Of a stretch of 64,000 nt of DNA, positions 1 through 10,982 are shown piece by piece. The stretch covers positions 1,054,001-1,118,000 of the forward strand of contig JAIXMP010000005.1 of NCBI GenBank assembly GCA_025677815.1, read 5' to 3'. Each line of letters opens with the position of its first letter. The first letter of the stretch is position 1. The notes beneath the pieces are model-generated. The model did no database searches and had not been told where the DNA came from. It saw only the letters and a list, made by a program, of their open reading frames with translations. The translations under genes were made by a program, and so were the position numbers. This stretch comes from Phascolomyces articulosus (lineage: Eukaryota > Mucoromycota > Mucoromycetes > Mucorales > Lichtheimiaceae).

Positions 1-2134
1 CATGTATACGTAAATAGTCGTTCTCCTGGGTTTTTTTTCCCTACATGAATGAGGATATGTAGCTAAATAACAATCCATCCAACCCCTCCTCCTATGAATC
101 ATCAAGTTCTTCTTAATTGGATATATTACAATAGATTGTTAAAACAATGAATATTCTCCTAAAAGAAAATTATCGATCATTTAAATATCTTTCGCTCCAT
201 TATATAAACTATATAATTGACATAAATTACTACTATTGCAAGTAAATAAAAAGACACCCCCAAACAACTGTTACTGCTGTATATATATATATATATATTA
301 TAGGAACAATAACCTATTTACGTCATGTTGTATTTTCGAATTAGCCAACAAAAGTTGAATGATTAGATAAAGGAGGCTGAACTACGTACTACTACTACAA
401 TTCTTTACACATAATCGATATATGTTACGTATCGAGGTGTTCTTGGGTCTAATGTAAATGTTATTAGTAGTAATAAGTGGTGGATGATAAACCACCTGTT
501 GATATTTTTTTTAAAAAAAGAATACGTACGTACGCATATCAATAAAAATATATATATCTCTTCTTTTGTTATTATTAACAAGAGCTATCATGACGTCATA
601 ATGATCTAATGTATACAACATACATAGTATTTATACTATAATAGCCACCACTTCACTTACGTATAAGATGTTGATTTGTTGTATACTATGTTTTCCCTAT
701 ATGAAAATTAACAAGAGAATCGAGAAGATGAAAGAATATATACGCTCCCCCTTTCCTTCATGATCCTCAAGTCAATGGTAGAGAGTAGCACTTATGCCTA
801 TCTTAGTTGACTAGCACATGATATGACATAAAAAAGTTGGTCCAATTGATAATGATGATATATAAAAAAAAATAGGAGTAGCTTTTTAGTGGTGTTGGTT
901 TTGAGTCTCTCATTCACGTAGCAATTGAATAGATATATACTTGAAAAAAAAATTGTATAGATCGAAATACAGTGGTAGTAGTAGCAGTAGTATAGAGTAA
1001 CAAGCACGATGTGGGTTTTACCTTGTTTGAAATAGAAACATAAAATTTTTTTCTGAAGGGGCAAGAGAGTGGACTATGTTTTGCATAATCAAAACATGTG
1101 CTACGAATTTCTTTATACATCACATCACCTCCTCTCTCCCTTGCATCATTTGTCATTATGTTAACCATGTTAATAGTGTATAATGGAATACCCGGTCTAC
1201 TTTATATATAACCATTTCTACTAATACTAACATCAACATACTAATCCCCAACCCATAAAGCAAATATAAGAGTGGCTTAGAGTAAAAAAATATTTTTTTA
1301 TTCAATAGTAAATTTTTTTAATATCTTTCTAAACTAAATCCTATCGCGAATTACTTGTTTTTCTTGACCAAAAAATAAAAGAATCCTAATACTGATAAAG
1401 AAGAATTATAGAGAAAAAATTAGTTTTTCATTGAAACTAATGACAACAAAAAAAAAAATCAATCACGTTTTCTTCTCTCCTCTCTCCCGCATAAAAAGAG
1501 AATGGTTCTTTTTTTTTCTTTTTTCAGTAAAATTTATAAGGTAGCTAGGGTTTTTTCCACATCGTCATAACGACTCGAGCCAAATGCCTGGTTCATCCTC
1601 TCAAAGAAAAAAAAGCCTCTTTTTCAAACACATCAACCCAAAATAATAATAGAAATAAAATAGAAAACTTACCGATAGTGAAGAAAGAGTAATGAAAATA
1701 AAAATTCGCGTTTGAGTGTCACTTAAATAAGTTTTGTGGCGGTCATCAAAAAAGTTTTTTTTTTTCTCTGCTTTTGTGTCGCCGATTGGAAAAGCAGGGA
1801 AAAATTTCTTTTCGGTTCCATATGGACTGTGGCTTTAATAAAAAAAAACACGTCCCATTTTTTTTTTTTTGTATGGGATCAAAAGTACTAGAAGGTAACC
1901 ATAGAGTGGATATCATAATGATGATGGTGATGATGACATGATTTACACATAGATAAATTTCATAGCCGACTATAAGCTATGATAATACATTATAGAAAAG
2001 AAAAACCGTGCACGAATGCCATCATTCGACAAGTAACCCATGGGATGGGTATATATATAAAGATGAAGAACTTTGAATGGATTATATTTTTTTATTAAAA
2101 CAGTAACAACAATAAGAACAATTTAAAAACGTAG
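1..2134. other. Gene-free AT-rich intergenic DNA (left edge)
   Basis: No exon-like reading frame with credible splice sites is visible. The stretch is AT-rich with homopolymer A/T runs and a TA microsatellite near 280-298. The longest open frames here are low-complexity Tyr/Phe-rich translations of such DNA and are not genes. Confidence 0.6.
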
Positions 2135-2389
2135 ATGATGCATAGTAAATTCTGGGTATTCTTTTTAGCTATGATGATCAATATGGTCACTGCAGGTGGT
2201 TAACATCATGATCAAGAGGATGATGATAATGATTGTTCATATCCTATGCCCATGGATATCGGTAATACGGGTCCCATTTATGGAGAACAAGCCACGACCA
2301 CAGTTAGGGTGACTTTAACCGAAACGGTCACTCAAACAAGATATCCAACCCTACAATATAACAATGACAAGAATAGGGCATCCAGTTAA
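2135..2389 (+). pseudogene. Short secreted-protein-like ORF broken by one in-frame TAA
   Basis: Translation from the ATG at 2135 (a second ATG follows at once) gives a signal-peptide-like start with a hydrophobic core (FWVFFLAMMINMVTA). An in-frame TAA stands at 2201-2203. The same frame then continues for 61 sense codons to a TAA at 2387-2389, with an acidic Asp-rich stretch, Pro/Met residues and a Thr/Val-rich segment (TTTVRVTLTETVTQT) like that of cell-surface proteins. The part after the stop looks coding: it has mixed composition and is unlike the flanking homopolymer DNA. A GT-AG intron removing the TAA would be only about 23 nt, too short to trust. The simplest reading is a recently disabled small secreted or wall protein; a sequencing error or stop read-through are alternatives. 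The family is not recognised. Confidence 0.45.
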
Positions 2390-3038
2390 GTAAAAAAAAA
2401 AATTATACAATTTTCCTTTTATGATAAAAAAACCAGCCATACTGCCAAGAAACTTGGGAGAATTGACTGAGCATCTTTTTTTAATATTAAATAATAATAG
2501 CATGATTGGAGGAAGTTCCACAATGATAGCTCTCTGACAATGGTTTTTGTTGCTTGTGTACAACTTGGTTTAAAAGAAGTAGAGATCGATAAGCTTTTCA
2601 TCATCCATTAGAATGTTATGAGTTTCCATTTATCCATTCTCTTCATATATTAACATTATTACATATGATATATCATTCTATTTTAGCCACACAAATTATT
2701 ATCAGAAAATGCCAATTTTTTTAAAGTTTTTTTTTTTTTTTTAGGAATGATAAAGCGAGCGTGTAACAAGTTTTTGATCATCAGCCTCACTGTTTTGCTC
2801 AGCAACACACAAAATCTTGGGTTTCTGAAGAATTGCAGATATGTTTTTTACTAACTTGACTATCAAGTGGAACGTATAACCAACGATTATCTTTTTTTAG
2901 TTCATATTTCAATACCCTTTTGTTGTTCTGTGCAATCCAAAAGAAATTCTTTCTTTCGTTTTCCTTTCCGCTTTTTTATTCATATATTTTTTATTATTAT
3001 TATTATAATTGATAACATATCATTTAATACAAGTGAAA
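2390..3038. other. Intergenic DNA upstream of the proline-rich membrane protein gene
   Basis: AT-rich with long T runs (around 2725-2742). The bases just before the ATG at 3039 are rich in T and ATT, typical of 5' untranslated DNA in this window. No convincing exon seen. Confidence 0.5.
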
Positions 3039-3885
3039 ATGGGTCAACCGTCTGCTGATTATCATAATACTACCTATGGAGGAGGAGGAGCACCAGGTGG
3101 AGAAGCATCTTCATATGCTCCACCTTCATCAGCACCACCACCACCTACTTATCAACCGCCAGATCATAGTTATCCACCACCACCTTTACCGGAACAACAT
3201 CCTGGATCACAATATTATGCTCCTCCACCTCCACCAGGTGTACCACAAAATGCTCCTCACGTTCCTCCACAACAATACCCTCCCAATAGTAACGCTTTTG
3301 TCACTTATTATGCTCCTCCCAATAACAGATCGCTTGGATTGAAACGTCGCATGTTTTCATTTGTCATTTGTTGCATCATTGTGGCCATCATTGTTGGTTT
3401 GGCTGCTGGTTTAACTCGTAGGCACTATGGATGTAATTGGTAAATATCTTTCTTCCTTTTTTTTTTCTTCTTATTTTTTAGTTTATGTAGTTATATGCAA
3501 GTTGTATATATATATATATATATATATATTCTAGCCATGCATAGTTTGAATACAGAAGATATGCTGTAATTATAGATAAACTAACAAATTAAAACAAAAC
3601 TGGATATAATCCTGCATAATTAATCTTTTTTTTTTCTGTATAATAATAATGATGATGTAACTCTATGTGTATCGTGGGTTTCCCTTTATTTCCAACACAG
3701 TCGTTATAATGCAGATTGTTACCGACAATATGGTATGTCATTTCTCTCTCTTCTTCACCACGTTGAAAGAGGAAACGTGTGAGTGTGAGTGGATCGAAAA
3801 ACATTGGATCCTGACCATGTTTTTTTTTGTCCATGTAGGTACGAATTATTATTGTAGCCGCAATTGTCGATGCACTCGATTGTAA
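3039..3885 (+). CDS. Proline-rich single-pass membrane protein with Cys-rich C-terminal tail
   Basis: Three exons: 3039-3439, 3701-3732 and 3839-3885 (480 nt, 159 aa). Reading straight past the first donor would stop after ...HYGCNW; splicing at GT 3440 joins instead to a Cys-rich tail and keeps frame through both introns. The order is: Gly-rich start, about 85 residues of Pro/Tyr/Ser repeats with PPPP blocks, a basic patch (LKRR), one strong transmembrane helix (FVICCIIVAIIVGLAAGL), then a roughly 30-residue tail with six cysteines spaced C-x-C-x5-C-x9-C-x3-C-x-C. The basic patch before the helix predicts a cytosolic proline-rich region and an outside disulfide-bonded tail. The family is not recognised; the Pro-rich part could bind SH3 or WW domains (inference). 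The start ATG at 3039 is preferred to the upstream one at 3009, which would only add AT-derived residues. Confidence 0.75.
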
Positions 3886-5320
3886 AGGAAGAATGTGAAT
3901 AGTAGTTAGTAGAAGAAGAAGAAAGGAAGGAAGAGAGAGATATAATGTAATCCTCGAATCTCACATGTACGATATCCCTGATTTTATGAATATATATTAT
4001 TTTTTTAATATTAGTATAATATAATTGTTTTCTCCCTCATTTATTTATTTATTATTATTCTAATTCTACTTCTTACCTATCTATCTTTTCATCTCTCTCT
4101 CCCTCTTTTATATATATACTATCGGCTTAAAAGGTGTGAAGAAAAAAGTAGGGACGACGACGAGAGAGAGAGAGACATTTGGACAGGGAGAGTTTTGTTG
4201 AGATGAAAGAGAGAGAAGAGGGAGAAAGATGCTCAAAAAAAATGTTAAGGGTGGCAGTATCCTAATTCTAAAATCCTTTTCTAAATAACCGAAAAGATTC
4301 AATCATGAGAATGGTAGATACACTCTCCTTATCTATTTTATGATATATTACTTATAAATGCTTCAGGATTATATCATTCGATGGATCAAGTTGATCATCA
4401 ACGCATAAAGAAAGAACCCTCTCCCTCGTAGAAATATACATATTCTAATTCAAAATAAGAAAAGTGGGAGAGGGTTCCCATTTTAAACGGATAAAAAAGG
4501 GTACATATCGCATCTTTAAAGGGCAAAATAATAAAGTTTATATGTCTCTCATTTTATCGGGTCTCATCTCTCCTCCTTTTTTTCGCTTCTTGCATTCGTC
4601 GTTATGAATAATTTGTTTGAACTCTATATATAACACTCATATATGTACATATCAGATGATGTGTACAATGTAAAATTCAATCGGATAAGCCAAAAAAGAG
4701 TTTTCGTAGTAATATACTATAGGATATAAAACCCTGGAACATAAAGTTTTATTAAGGTTGTTTTTAATGTTCAAACAGGTTTTTATAGGCATTGATAGAA
4801 ACCCGTTTGGAAATAAATATTAGTCATATGTAGTAGACTATGTGTCAATACATTAGATGGATGGAATCGAAGAACAATGATATCTCTTCAACAGCAAATA
4901 AAAAAAAAAGGAGAGCTAACTAATATATCAATTCTAGTAGGTAGATTGATCTAATATAAAATTTATCATCACACGGACAATTAACAATGTGAAATGTTCC
5001 AATAAAAAAGACACAGACACTTTATTGTACGCGGGGTATGTGTTATACGTTTGGATTTTTGTTTGTGTGTATATATGTGTGAGCACTTTTACTGAGGAGC
5101 AACCCAAAAAAGAACACACACCCTTATTTAGATCGACAAAATAATAGTAGTAATAATAATAGAATAGTAATAATAAACCTTAATCTATTCACTCTTTCTT
5201 TCTATCCTCACTTTGAGAAAGCATAAAAAACACGTTAAATTCAATAATATAAACTCATCCCGTCGTATTTTTTTTATATAGAGTTCAAATTTTATTAGAA
5301 AGAAATAGCTGCTACATGAT

Positions 5321-5346
5321 GCTGCTGCTGCTGCTGCTGCTGCTGC
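5321..5346. repeat. (GCT)n trinucleotide microsatellite
   Basis: Nearly nine perfect GCT units in AT-rich intergenic DNA. On the minus strand it would read poly-Ala in one frame, but the surrounding frame is not gene-like, so it is called a simple repeat. Confidence 0.9.
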
Positions 5347-5540
5347 AAGTCGAAACTGTACATAATATGAGAGATTAAAATAAAAAACGAAAATAATATA
5401 ATAAATAATTTGCATTGAGTTGAACCCTGCATTTTTTTTTACTTCATTTTATAGAGAGAGAGAAAGAGAGAGAGTCATCACAAGATGTATAAACTATTAT
5501 CCCATCGTTAAAAAGTAATCTTATAACTTATTATCTGCAT

Positions 5541-5582
5541 CATGCAGGACAACTGTTCTCCCACTAAACTATAGTGAGTCGC
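5541..5582 (-). pseudogene. Possible 5' half of a tRNA (relic)
   Basis: Read on the minus strand, the segment contains a D-arm-like motif (TAGTTTAGTGGGAGAACA) with a seven-base acceptor-like start before it and a possible anticodon arm after it. No T-arm (GTTCGAATC-type) follows within 100 bases, so it cannot be a complete tRNA. It could be a truncated tRNA or tRNA-derived short element, or chance. Confidence 0.25.
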
Positions 5583-6524
5583 TTAGATACGGGTACAGGT
5601 TACCTTATATTTCTTATTCTAATTCTTTTACATGTCCGTTGACCCCAGTTTTTTTTTTTTTTTTTTCCTTCGATATATCCTTTTTCTTCACGTTCATATA
5701 TAACAACTGTTATTGTTTTGATATCATGCAAATCGTTGTTTAAAGCCATGAGTTGAATATATTTCGATATTTTTTTTCACATATATACACGTTTCCCCCC
5801 CTCTCCTGGCTGCACTTATTCATCATCTATTCATCTTCTTTTTTACCAGGTTGATTATATCATGATTTAAGATGTAAAAGATCAAAAGAAAAGCAAAAAA
5901 AAGGGTGAAATACATGGTATTACTATATACTCATAACAACATCAATAAAAAACAACAAGATGATATAGGGAACTTATACTGCAAAATTGCTACTACGCAA
6001 CAACATCATTGTTACGAAGAATTTATCGATCTTGTTTTAAGGAACAAGCTATATTATTATTATGACTATATTTATTTGGGGAGGCTCTCTTTCTCAATGT
6101 ATATATATATATCAACAATGACATAGTTAATATATAGTGGTAGTAGTAGGTAATAGATTTTACAAAAAAAACTTGGCTTTGAAAAATAAAAGAATAATAT
6201 ATATTTGTTCCTTTTTTTTTCTTTCGATGGAGAGAACAACAAGAGAAAGAGAGGGAGAGGAGGTTGTATAAAGTGAAAAGGGTAACCCTGCATTAGGCGC
6301 GCAAAAAAAATACAGTATTATTTATTACTACTATCTTTACTTAACTTACTAGAATGACCATAATAATAATAAAAACAGCCTTTCATTTTTAACTTGGTCT
6401 ATAATTTTCCCCCTCCTTAATTTTATTTTATTTTGATATAAAAAGGATGGTTTTTCTTTTGCTTTCGTTCCTTTTTCTTTTATTTTATCTATCTTCTATA
6501 TATTATATAATATACAAAAAAAAT

Positions 6525-6917
6525 ATGAAATTCTTTTTTGGTTCATCATTTTCACGCGTTACCTCTGCTGGTTCAAGTAACAACAACAACAATACTCATG
6601 ATATGGATTATCCTCATCCTCACGCACGTACTTCATTTTCTTCTGTTTATAATTCAAATGAAAACAACAACAACAGTAAATCATCCATATCTTCTGGTCG
6701 TCCAAGTTTAGAATGGTTAACACAAGTAGTTGCACCACATCGACATCGTCGTCGTCGAACTTCATCTTCTTCAGAAGATAGTACATTATCCAGTGCTTCT
6801 TCAATTTCTTCTTCTTCCTCCATCATGTCACCTAAATCCAAAGAATTTGAATCTTTAATTGTGGAACATCCAACACGAACAGTTCGATTGGTGGTAACAC
6901 CTGGTTATGCGGTTTAA
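6525..6917 (+). CDS. Small Ser/Asn-rich protein of unknown function
   Basis: A single-exon frame of 130 aa from the ATG at 6525. It starts MKFFFGSSF, then has an Asn run, an RRPSLEWL-like segment (GRPSLEWLTQVV), an Arg/His cluster (HRHRRRR), a long Ser-rich stretch, and a more conserved-looking end with HPTRTVRLVVTPGYAV. An in-frame ATG at 6447 would add 26 very hydrophobic residues, but that DNA is a T-rich tract typical of 5' untranslated sequence here, so the downstream start is preferred; the longer form would be a signal-anchored protein. The balanced C-terminal 20 residues and the Ser/Arg clusters (likely phosphorylation sites) suggest a real gene. It converges on the KGD2 gene. No family recognised. 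Confidence 0.55.
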   Translation: MKFFFGSSFSRVTSAGSSNNNNNTHDMDYPHPHARTSFSSVYNSNENNNNSKSSISSGRPSLEWLTQVVAPHRHRRRRTSSSSEDSTLSSASSISSSSSIMSPKSKEFESLIVEHPTRTVRLVVTPGYAV

Positions 6918-7945
6918 TTTTCAAAACTATCATGCAGATTTCTTGTACATAATCTTTCTATCTTACTCTTTTAAAAAAAGGATTCCTTTGTAATTTGTAC
7001 ATAATATACATATCTTTTTTCTTCTTCGTTTTCGTTTCTCTATTATTATTACTATTCATTATTATTATTATTATTATTATTAGTATTTTTTTTTTTGAAA
7101 TCATATAAAAATAGTTTATTATCCACATCATTCCTCTTATTATTATAAATCCCATTCATCTTTCTTCATTCCAAAAGTTTATCAAAATAAAAAAAAAATA
7201 ACTTTTTTTTTTCTTTTCATGATGTGATCAAGTTTGTTGTTGTTGCATGAAAAAAAAGCCTGTTGTTATCAAAAATAGGTGTGTAGATAACTCGTTTTTG
7301 TGTTGTATTCATAGAAAAAAAAAACCAATAAATAGCTCCACTCCTTGATAAATGTGTATTTCCTCATTTTTTTTCATTGTTACAAAAAGTTATATATAAA
7401 AAAAAGGGAGTTTTAAGGAAAAAATAAAAAAAAAACTCGTATTTTTTTTATATGTATACTCTTCTTCTTTATCTCCCTTAACTTGAAAAAATTGGTTTTG
7501 GAATAAAAGAGTTCTCCTCATCATAATCAGAAATCAAGGTCAAATATATCCTCCTCTCTTTCTCCTCTTTTCAAATGGGATAGATAGCTCTTATTGCTCC
7601 TTTTCACTCATAAAAAAAACATAGACTAGTCATAAGAGTCCAAACAACAATGATATAAATTCAAATAGAAAAAGAATCGGGTTTTTTTTTTGTAAAAAAT
7701 GCAAAATATGAGTGTTGTTGTTGTTGTTTAAGAGTTTTATTAAATACAATGTGTATGTGTTGTGTGTGAGAGGGAGAGGAAGATGTGTGTGTTGTAAAAA
7801 AAGTGTGAGAAATTTGCTGAGTTGCGAAACAAGAAAGTGACATAAAAGTTGAGAGAGAGACATGAGTTAAAACAGGAAGAACACAAAATGGCAATATTAT
7901 TTTTTTTCGGTTGTTGTTGTCGTATATAAAAAAAAATCATATTAT
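6918..7945. other. Intergenic DNA between convergent genes
   Basis: Shared 3' region of the Ser-rich protein (plus strand) and KGD2 (minus strand). It is A/T homopolymer-rich with a TTA/ATT repeat near 7040-7082 and GT-rich DNA near 7750-7800. Open frames on the minus strand at 7630-7940 are low-complexity and overlap each other. No gene seen. Confidence 0.55.
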
Positions 7946-9588
7946 TTAAACACCAAGAAGGAATCGTCTTGGGTCTTCAACCATCTCCTTGACACGAACC
8001 AAGAAAGTGACAGCTTCACGACCATCCACAAGTCGGTGATCATAAGTAAGAGCAATGTACATCATAGGACGGATTTCAACCTATTCAAATATTATAATTA
8101 TTATTATGCAATCAGTAAAAAAAAACCCAACATCTCATCTATTAAACCATATCTATGTATCATCGAATGACCTCTTCCCTTTCTTTCACACGCACACACA
8201 CATAGATCACACAGCTCATACACCCGTTCACAAACGGATATGGATGTCATGCTATCTAATAATAACCATCCTACTGCTCCAACCATCCATTTCTTTCAAA
8301 CACTCCTAATAATAATAATAATAATGAGTCTATAATTACCTTGCCATTGACAGCAATAGGTCGTTCCTTAATAGCGTGCATACCCAAAATGGCAGTTTGA
8401 GGCAAGTTAATGATAGGAGTACCCATCAAAGAACCAAAGACACCACCGTTGGAGATAGTAAAGGTACCACCAGCCATATCTTCAATAGTGATCTTGTTAT
8501 CACGGGCCTTTTGACCCATATGAGCAATGCTCTTTTCAATATCAACAAGACCCATATCTTCTACGTTGCGAAGGACAGGAGTGACAAGACCCTTGGGGGT
8601 AGCAACAGCAATACTCATATCGACATAATCGTGATAGACAATTTCGTTACCATCAATGGAAGCATTGACAGCGGGCAATTCTTCTAAAGCAACAGCGGAA
8701 GCCTTGGCAAAAGCAGACATGAAACCAAATTTGACACCATGTTTCTTGATAACAGCATCCTTGTATTCAGCACGAAGAGCCATCAAGTTGGTCATATCGA
8801 TTTCGTTAAAGGTGGTCAAAGAAGCAGCGGTATCTTGAGATTGCTTCAAACGTTCGGCAATACGTAAACGCATACGGTTCATCTTGACACGATGCTCACT
8901 ACGGCTACCAATGACCTTTTTGCCATCATCTTCAACAACAGGTGCGGCAGCTGGGGCAGCAGGAGCAGCGGCCTTGGGTGCTTCGGGAGCAGGAGTAGGA
9001 GCAGCGGCAGCAGGAGCTGGGGTAGGTTCAGAAGCAGCAGCAGGTTCTTCAGCCTTGGGAGCTTCTTCCTTCTTGGGTGGAGGAGCAGAACCTTCCTTAG
9101 GAGCATCACCTAATTCTAATTTAAAGAAATCGGCACCGACTTCCACATTATCTTCTTCTTGAGCATAGACTTCAATAATGGTACCAGAAGCAGGAGAGTT
9201 GACAGTAACATCCACCTTATCGGTTTCAATGGTAGCAATTTCTTCATCTTGTTGCACGAATTCACCGACCTCTATTATTGATAGATGGTAGATAAACAAT
9301 CAAAGAAGAAATAACCATTTATGTTAATCAAACAACCCGTTTTGTTTTGTTTTTTTCCCCACACTCAGCCTTTCTCAACATATATTTTAAAAAAGAGTCT
9401 TCTTTTTTCTTCTTTTTCTTTTTGTCATACACATAACACAAAAGATACAAAAGAAGTCTTTTTTTTCATTATGCAAAAATAAATAAATAATAAATAATCC
9501 ACTTACGTTTAACCCATTGCTTCAAAGTGCCTTCAGAAATAGATTCGGCCATTTGAGGGACCTTGACAACCTTGTCGGCTATTTTAAA

Positions 9589-9624
<36 letters not shown>

Positions 9625-10083
9625 GAATAAACGTCATCAAGTCAGCCGAAATTAAACGCGTCGTCCTCATTTTTCCTCATGTGTTCCCAGCTCACACCTC
9701 ACCCAAAAGAAAAAAAGTATCATCATTCAATTTACCATAATATCTAACTTGGGTATGAGCAACACCATTGTTCAAAGGAGAGTGGCTATTATATTTTAAT
9801 ATATATCATATCATATTAATATTTTTTTCCCATAAATGTATAAAGTTCATATTTCAATTTTTGTTGTTGTTGTTGTTATTGTGTTTGCGTTTTGAAATAT
9901 ATATATAGAAATAAAGAATACAAACCTAAGACGATCAGAACGAATGTACATGGTAGTAGGGACTTGAACATGCAAGTTTCTAGTAACTTGATGAGCAATA
10001 GTAGCGGCGTGACGGGAAACCACACGACGAGCAGAAGCGGACAAAGTACGCATGGCCATGGGAGCAATACGAGAAGACTGCAT
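7946..10083 (-). CDS. KGD2: Dihydrolipoamide succinyltransferase, E2 of 2-oxoglutarate dehydrogenase (mitochondrial)
   Basis: Five exons on the minus strand: 10083-9926, 9785-9736, 9578-9507, 9271-8340 and 8080-7946 (1347 nt, 448 aa). It transfers succinyl groups from the E1 enzyme to CoA in the TCA cycle. The N-terminus is an Arg/Ser/Ala-rich mitochondrial presequence. Exons 3-4 encode the lipoyl domain ([16 protein letters not shown] ... IETDKVDV, with the lipoylated Lys in the ETDKVDV turn). A long Ala/Pro linker follows, then the catalytic acyltransferase domain ([20 protein letters not shown]) ending in the DHRLVDG active-site motif in the last exon. No peripheral-subunit-binding domain is evident, as in animal DLST. 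The Ala/Pro linker and choice of frequent codons fit a highly expressed gene. Length and order match known E2o proteins. Confidence 0.95.
9591..9624. repeat. (ATT)n microsatellite in KGD2 intron 2
   Basis: A run of about eleven ATT units lies in the intron between exons 2 and 3 of the KGD2 gene, close to the acceptor of exon 3 at 9578. Confidence 0.85.
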
Positions 10084-10982
10084 GTTGTTTATAATTGTAT
10101 ATATAGAAGAAGAGAGGGGATGTATATGATATATAGAGAGACCGGGTTTGAAATAACTAAGTTAATCCAGCTCAATGATTAAAAAGAAGAAAAAAGAAGA
10201 ATGTTAAAAAAAAGAAGAAACGTGTTTCGTAACAAAAAAAAAAACCTTTAAGCAAAGAAAAGCCGGGGTTTACTGGGTAACTTTTTCTTCGGTAGATTGT
10301 TTTTCAAAAGCTTGGAAAATAACGGAATTCTCTTTTAAAAATCCGGCAATGCCCGTGTTTGACCCCTTGTGAAAAGGTTTGTCAGATTCCATTTTGCTTA
10401 TTTGATGCTTTCCCTTTTCTCTCTCTTTCCCTCTGATATATTATTAATATTATTATTACATCATCTATGAAAACCTACCAACATGATCCCATCATTCATC
10501 ATTCATCATAGATTACATGACTCATGTGTAGATATAGTTATAATATATGTCATTCATTTATCCTTAAACTTAAAAAGTTATGTTATGCAAAAAAAAAAAA
10601 ATAGAGTGGAGTTTATAAATTTTATAAGTATTCTAAAAAATGACATACTGGAAGGAATGATGATGTAAGGAATGACAAAGTGGGGTTGGTTGGTTGGATA
10701 TAACTTTTATCACTATTAATACTGTTACTACAACAAGTAGTGTATATGCTAAAATGAGATCGAGAAAGAAAGAAGAGAAACATTATTAACTCCAGACAAA
10801 CGAATTATTTAACTCAAAAAACTTTATCCAGCTATTTCGGGTGTTCCGGATTTCTTTCCCGGCCCTACCCGTTAAAGAAATAAACAAAAAAAAAATACAC
10901 AAAAGATATATTGACTTCCCCACAAAAAAAAAACATGTCAAAAAGTAAAAGACTCTAATTTAGTTACTTTTAAAAGAAAGGG
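10084..10982. other. Intergenic DNA upstream of KGD2
   Basis: Holds the KGD2 promoter side (minus strand) and the 3' side of the methyltransferase gene. A moderately GC-richer block lies at 10255-10390. The frame at 10483-10668 is a chance frame. No gene seen. Confidence 0.5.

Larger units (their letters stand above)
3886..6524. other. Long intergenic stretch with microsatellites
   Basis: Contains a (GCT)n tract at 5321-5346, GA-rich tracts near 4160-4225 and 5451-5475, poly-T near 5650-5667, and a tRNA-like 5' half on the minus strand at 5541-5582 (see separate entry). An open frame at 5905-6126 is Tyr/Ile/Asn-rich and judged to be chance. No supported gene. Confidence 0.5.

Noticed and set aside
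5560..5582. A 13-base match to the T7 promoter core (minus strand, CGACTCACTATAG)
   Set aside because: Flanking promoter bases do not match and no vector sequence is nearby; better read as chance or part of the tRNA-like half.
5905..6126. 73-codon Tyr/Asn-rich plus-strand frame as a gene
   Set aside because: Composition follows the AT-rich DNA and its TA repeat end; no domain-like pattern.
6447..6524. Hydrophobic N-terminal extension of the Ser/Asn-rich small protein
   Set aside because: The extra residues come from a T-rich tract typical of leader DNA; the ATG at 6525 starts the compositionally distinct coding part. Not fully excluded.
8884..9162. Ala/Gly-rich plus-strand ORF as a gene
   Set aside because: Exact antisense of the Ala/Pro linker of the KGD2 gene, whose identity is certain.
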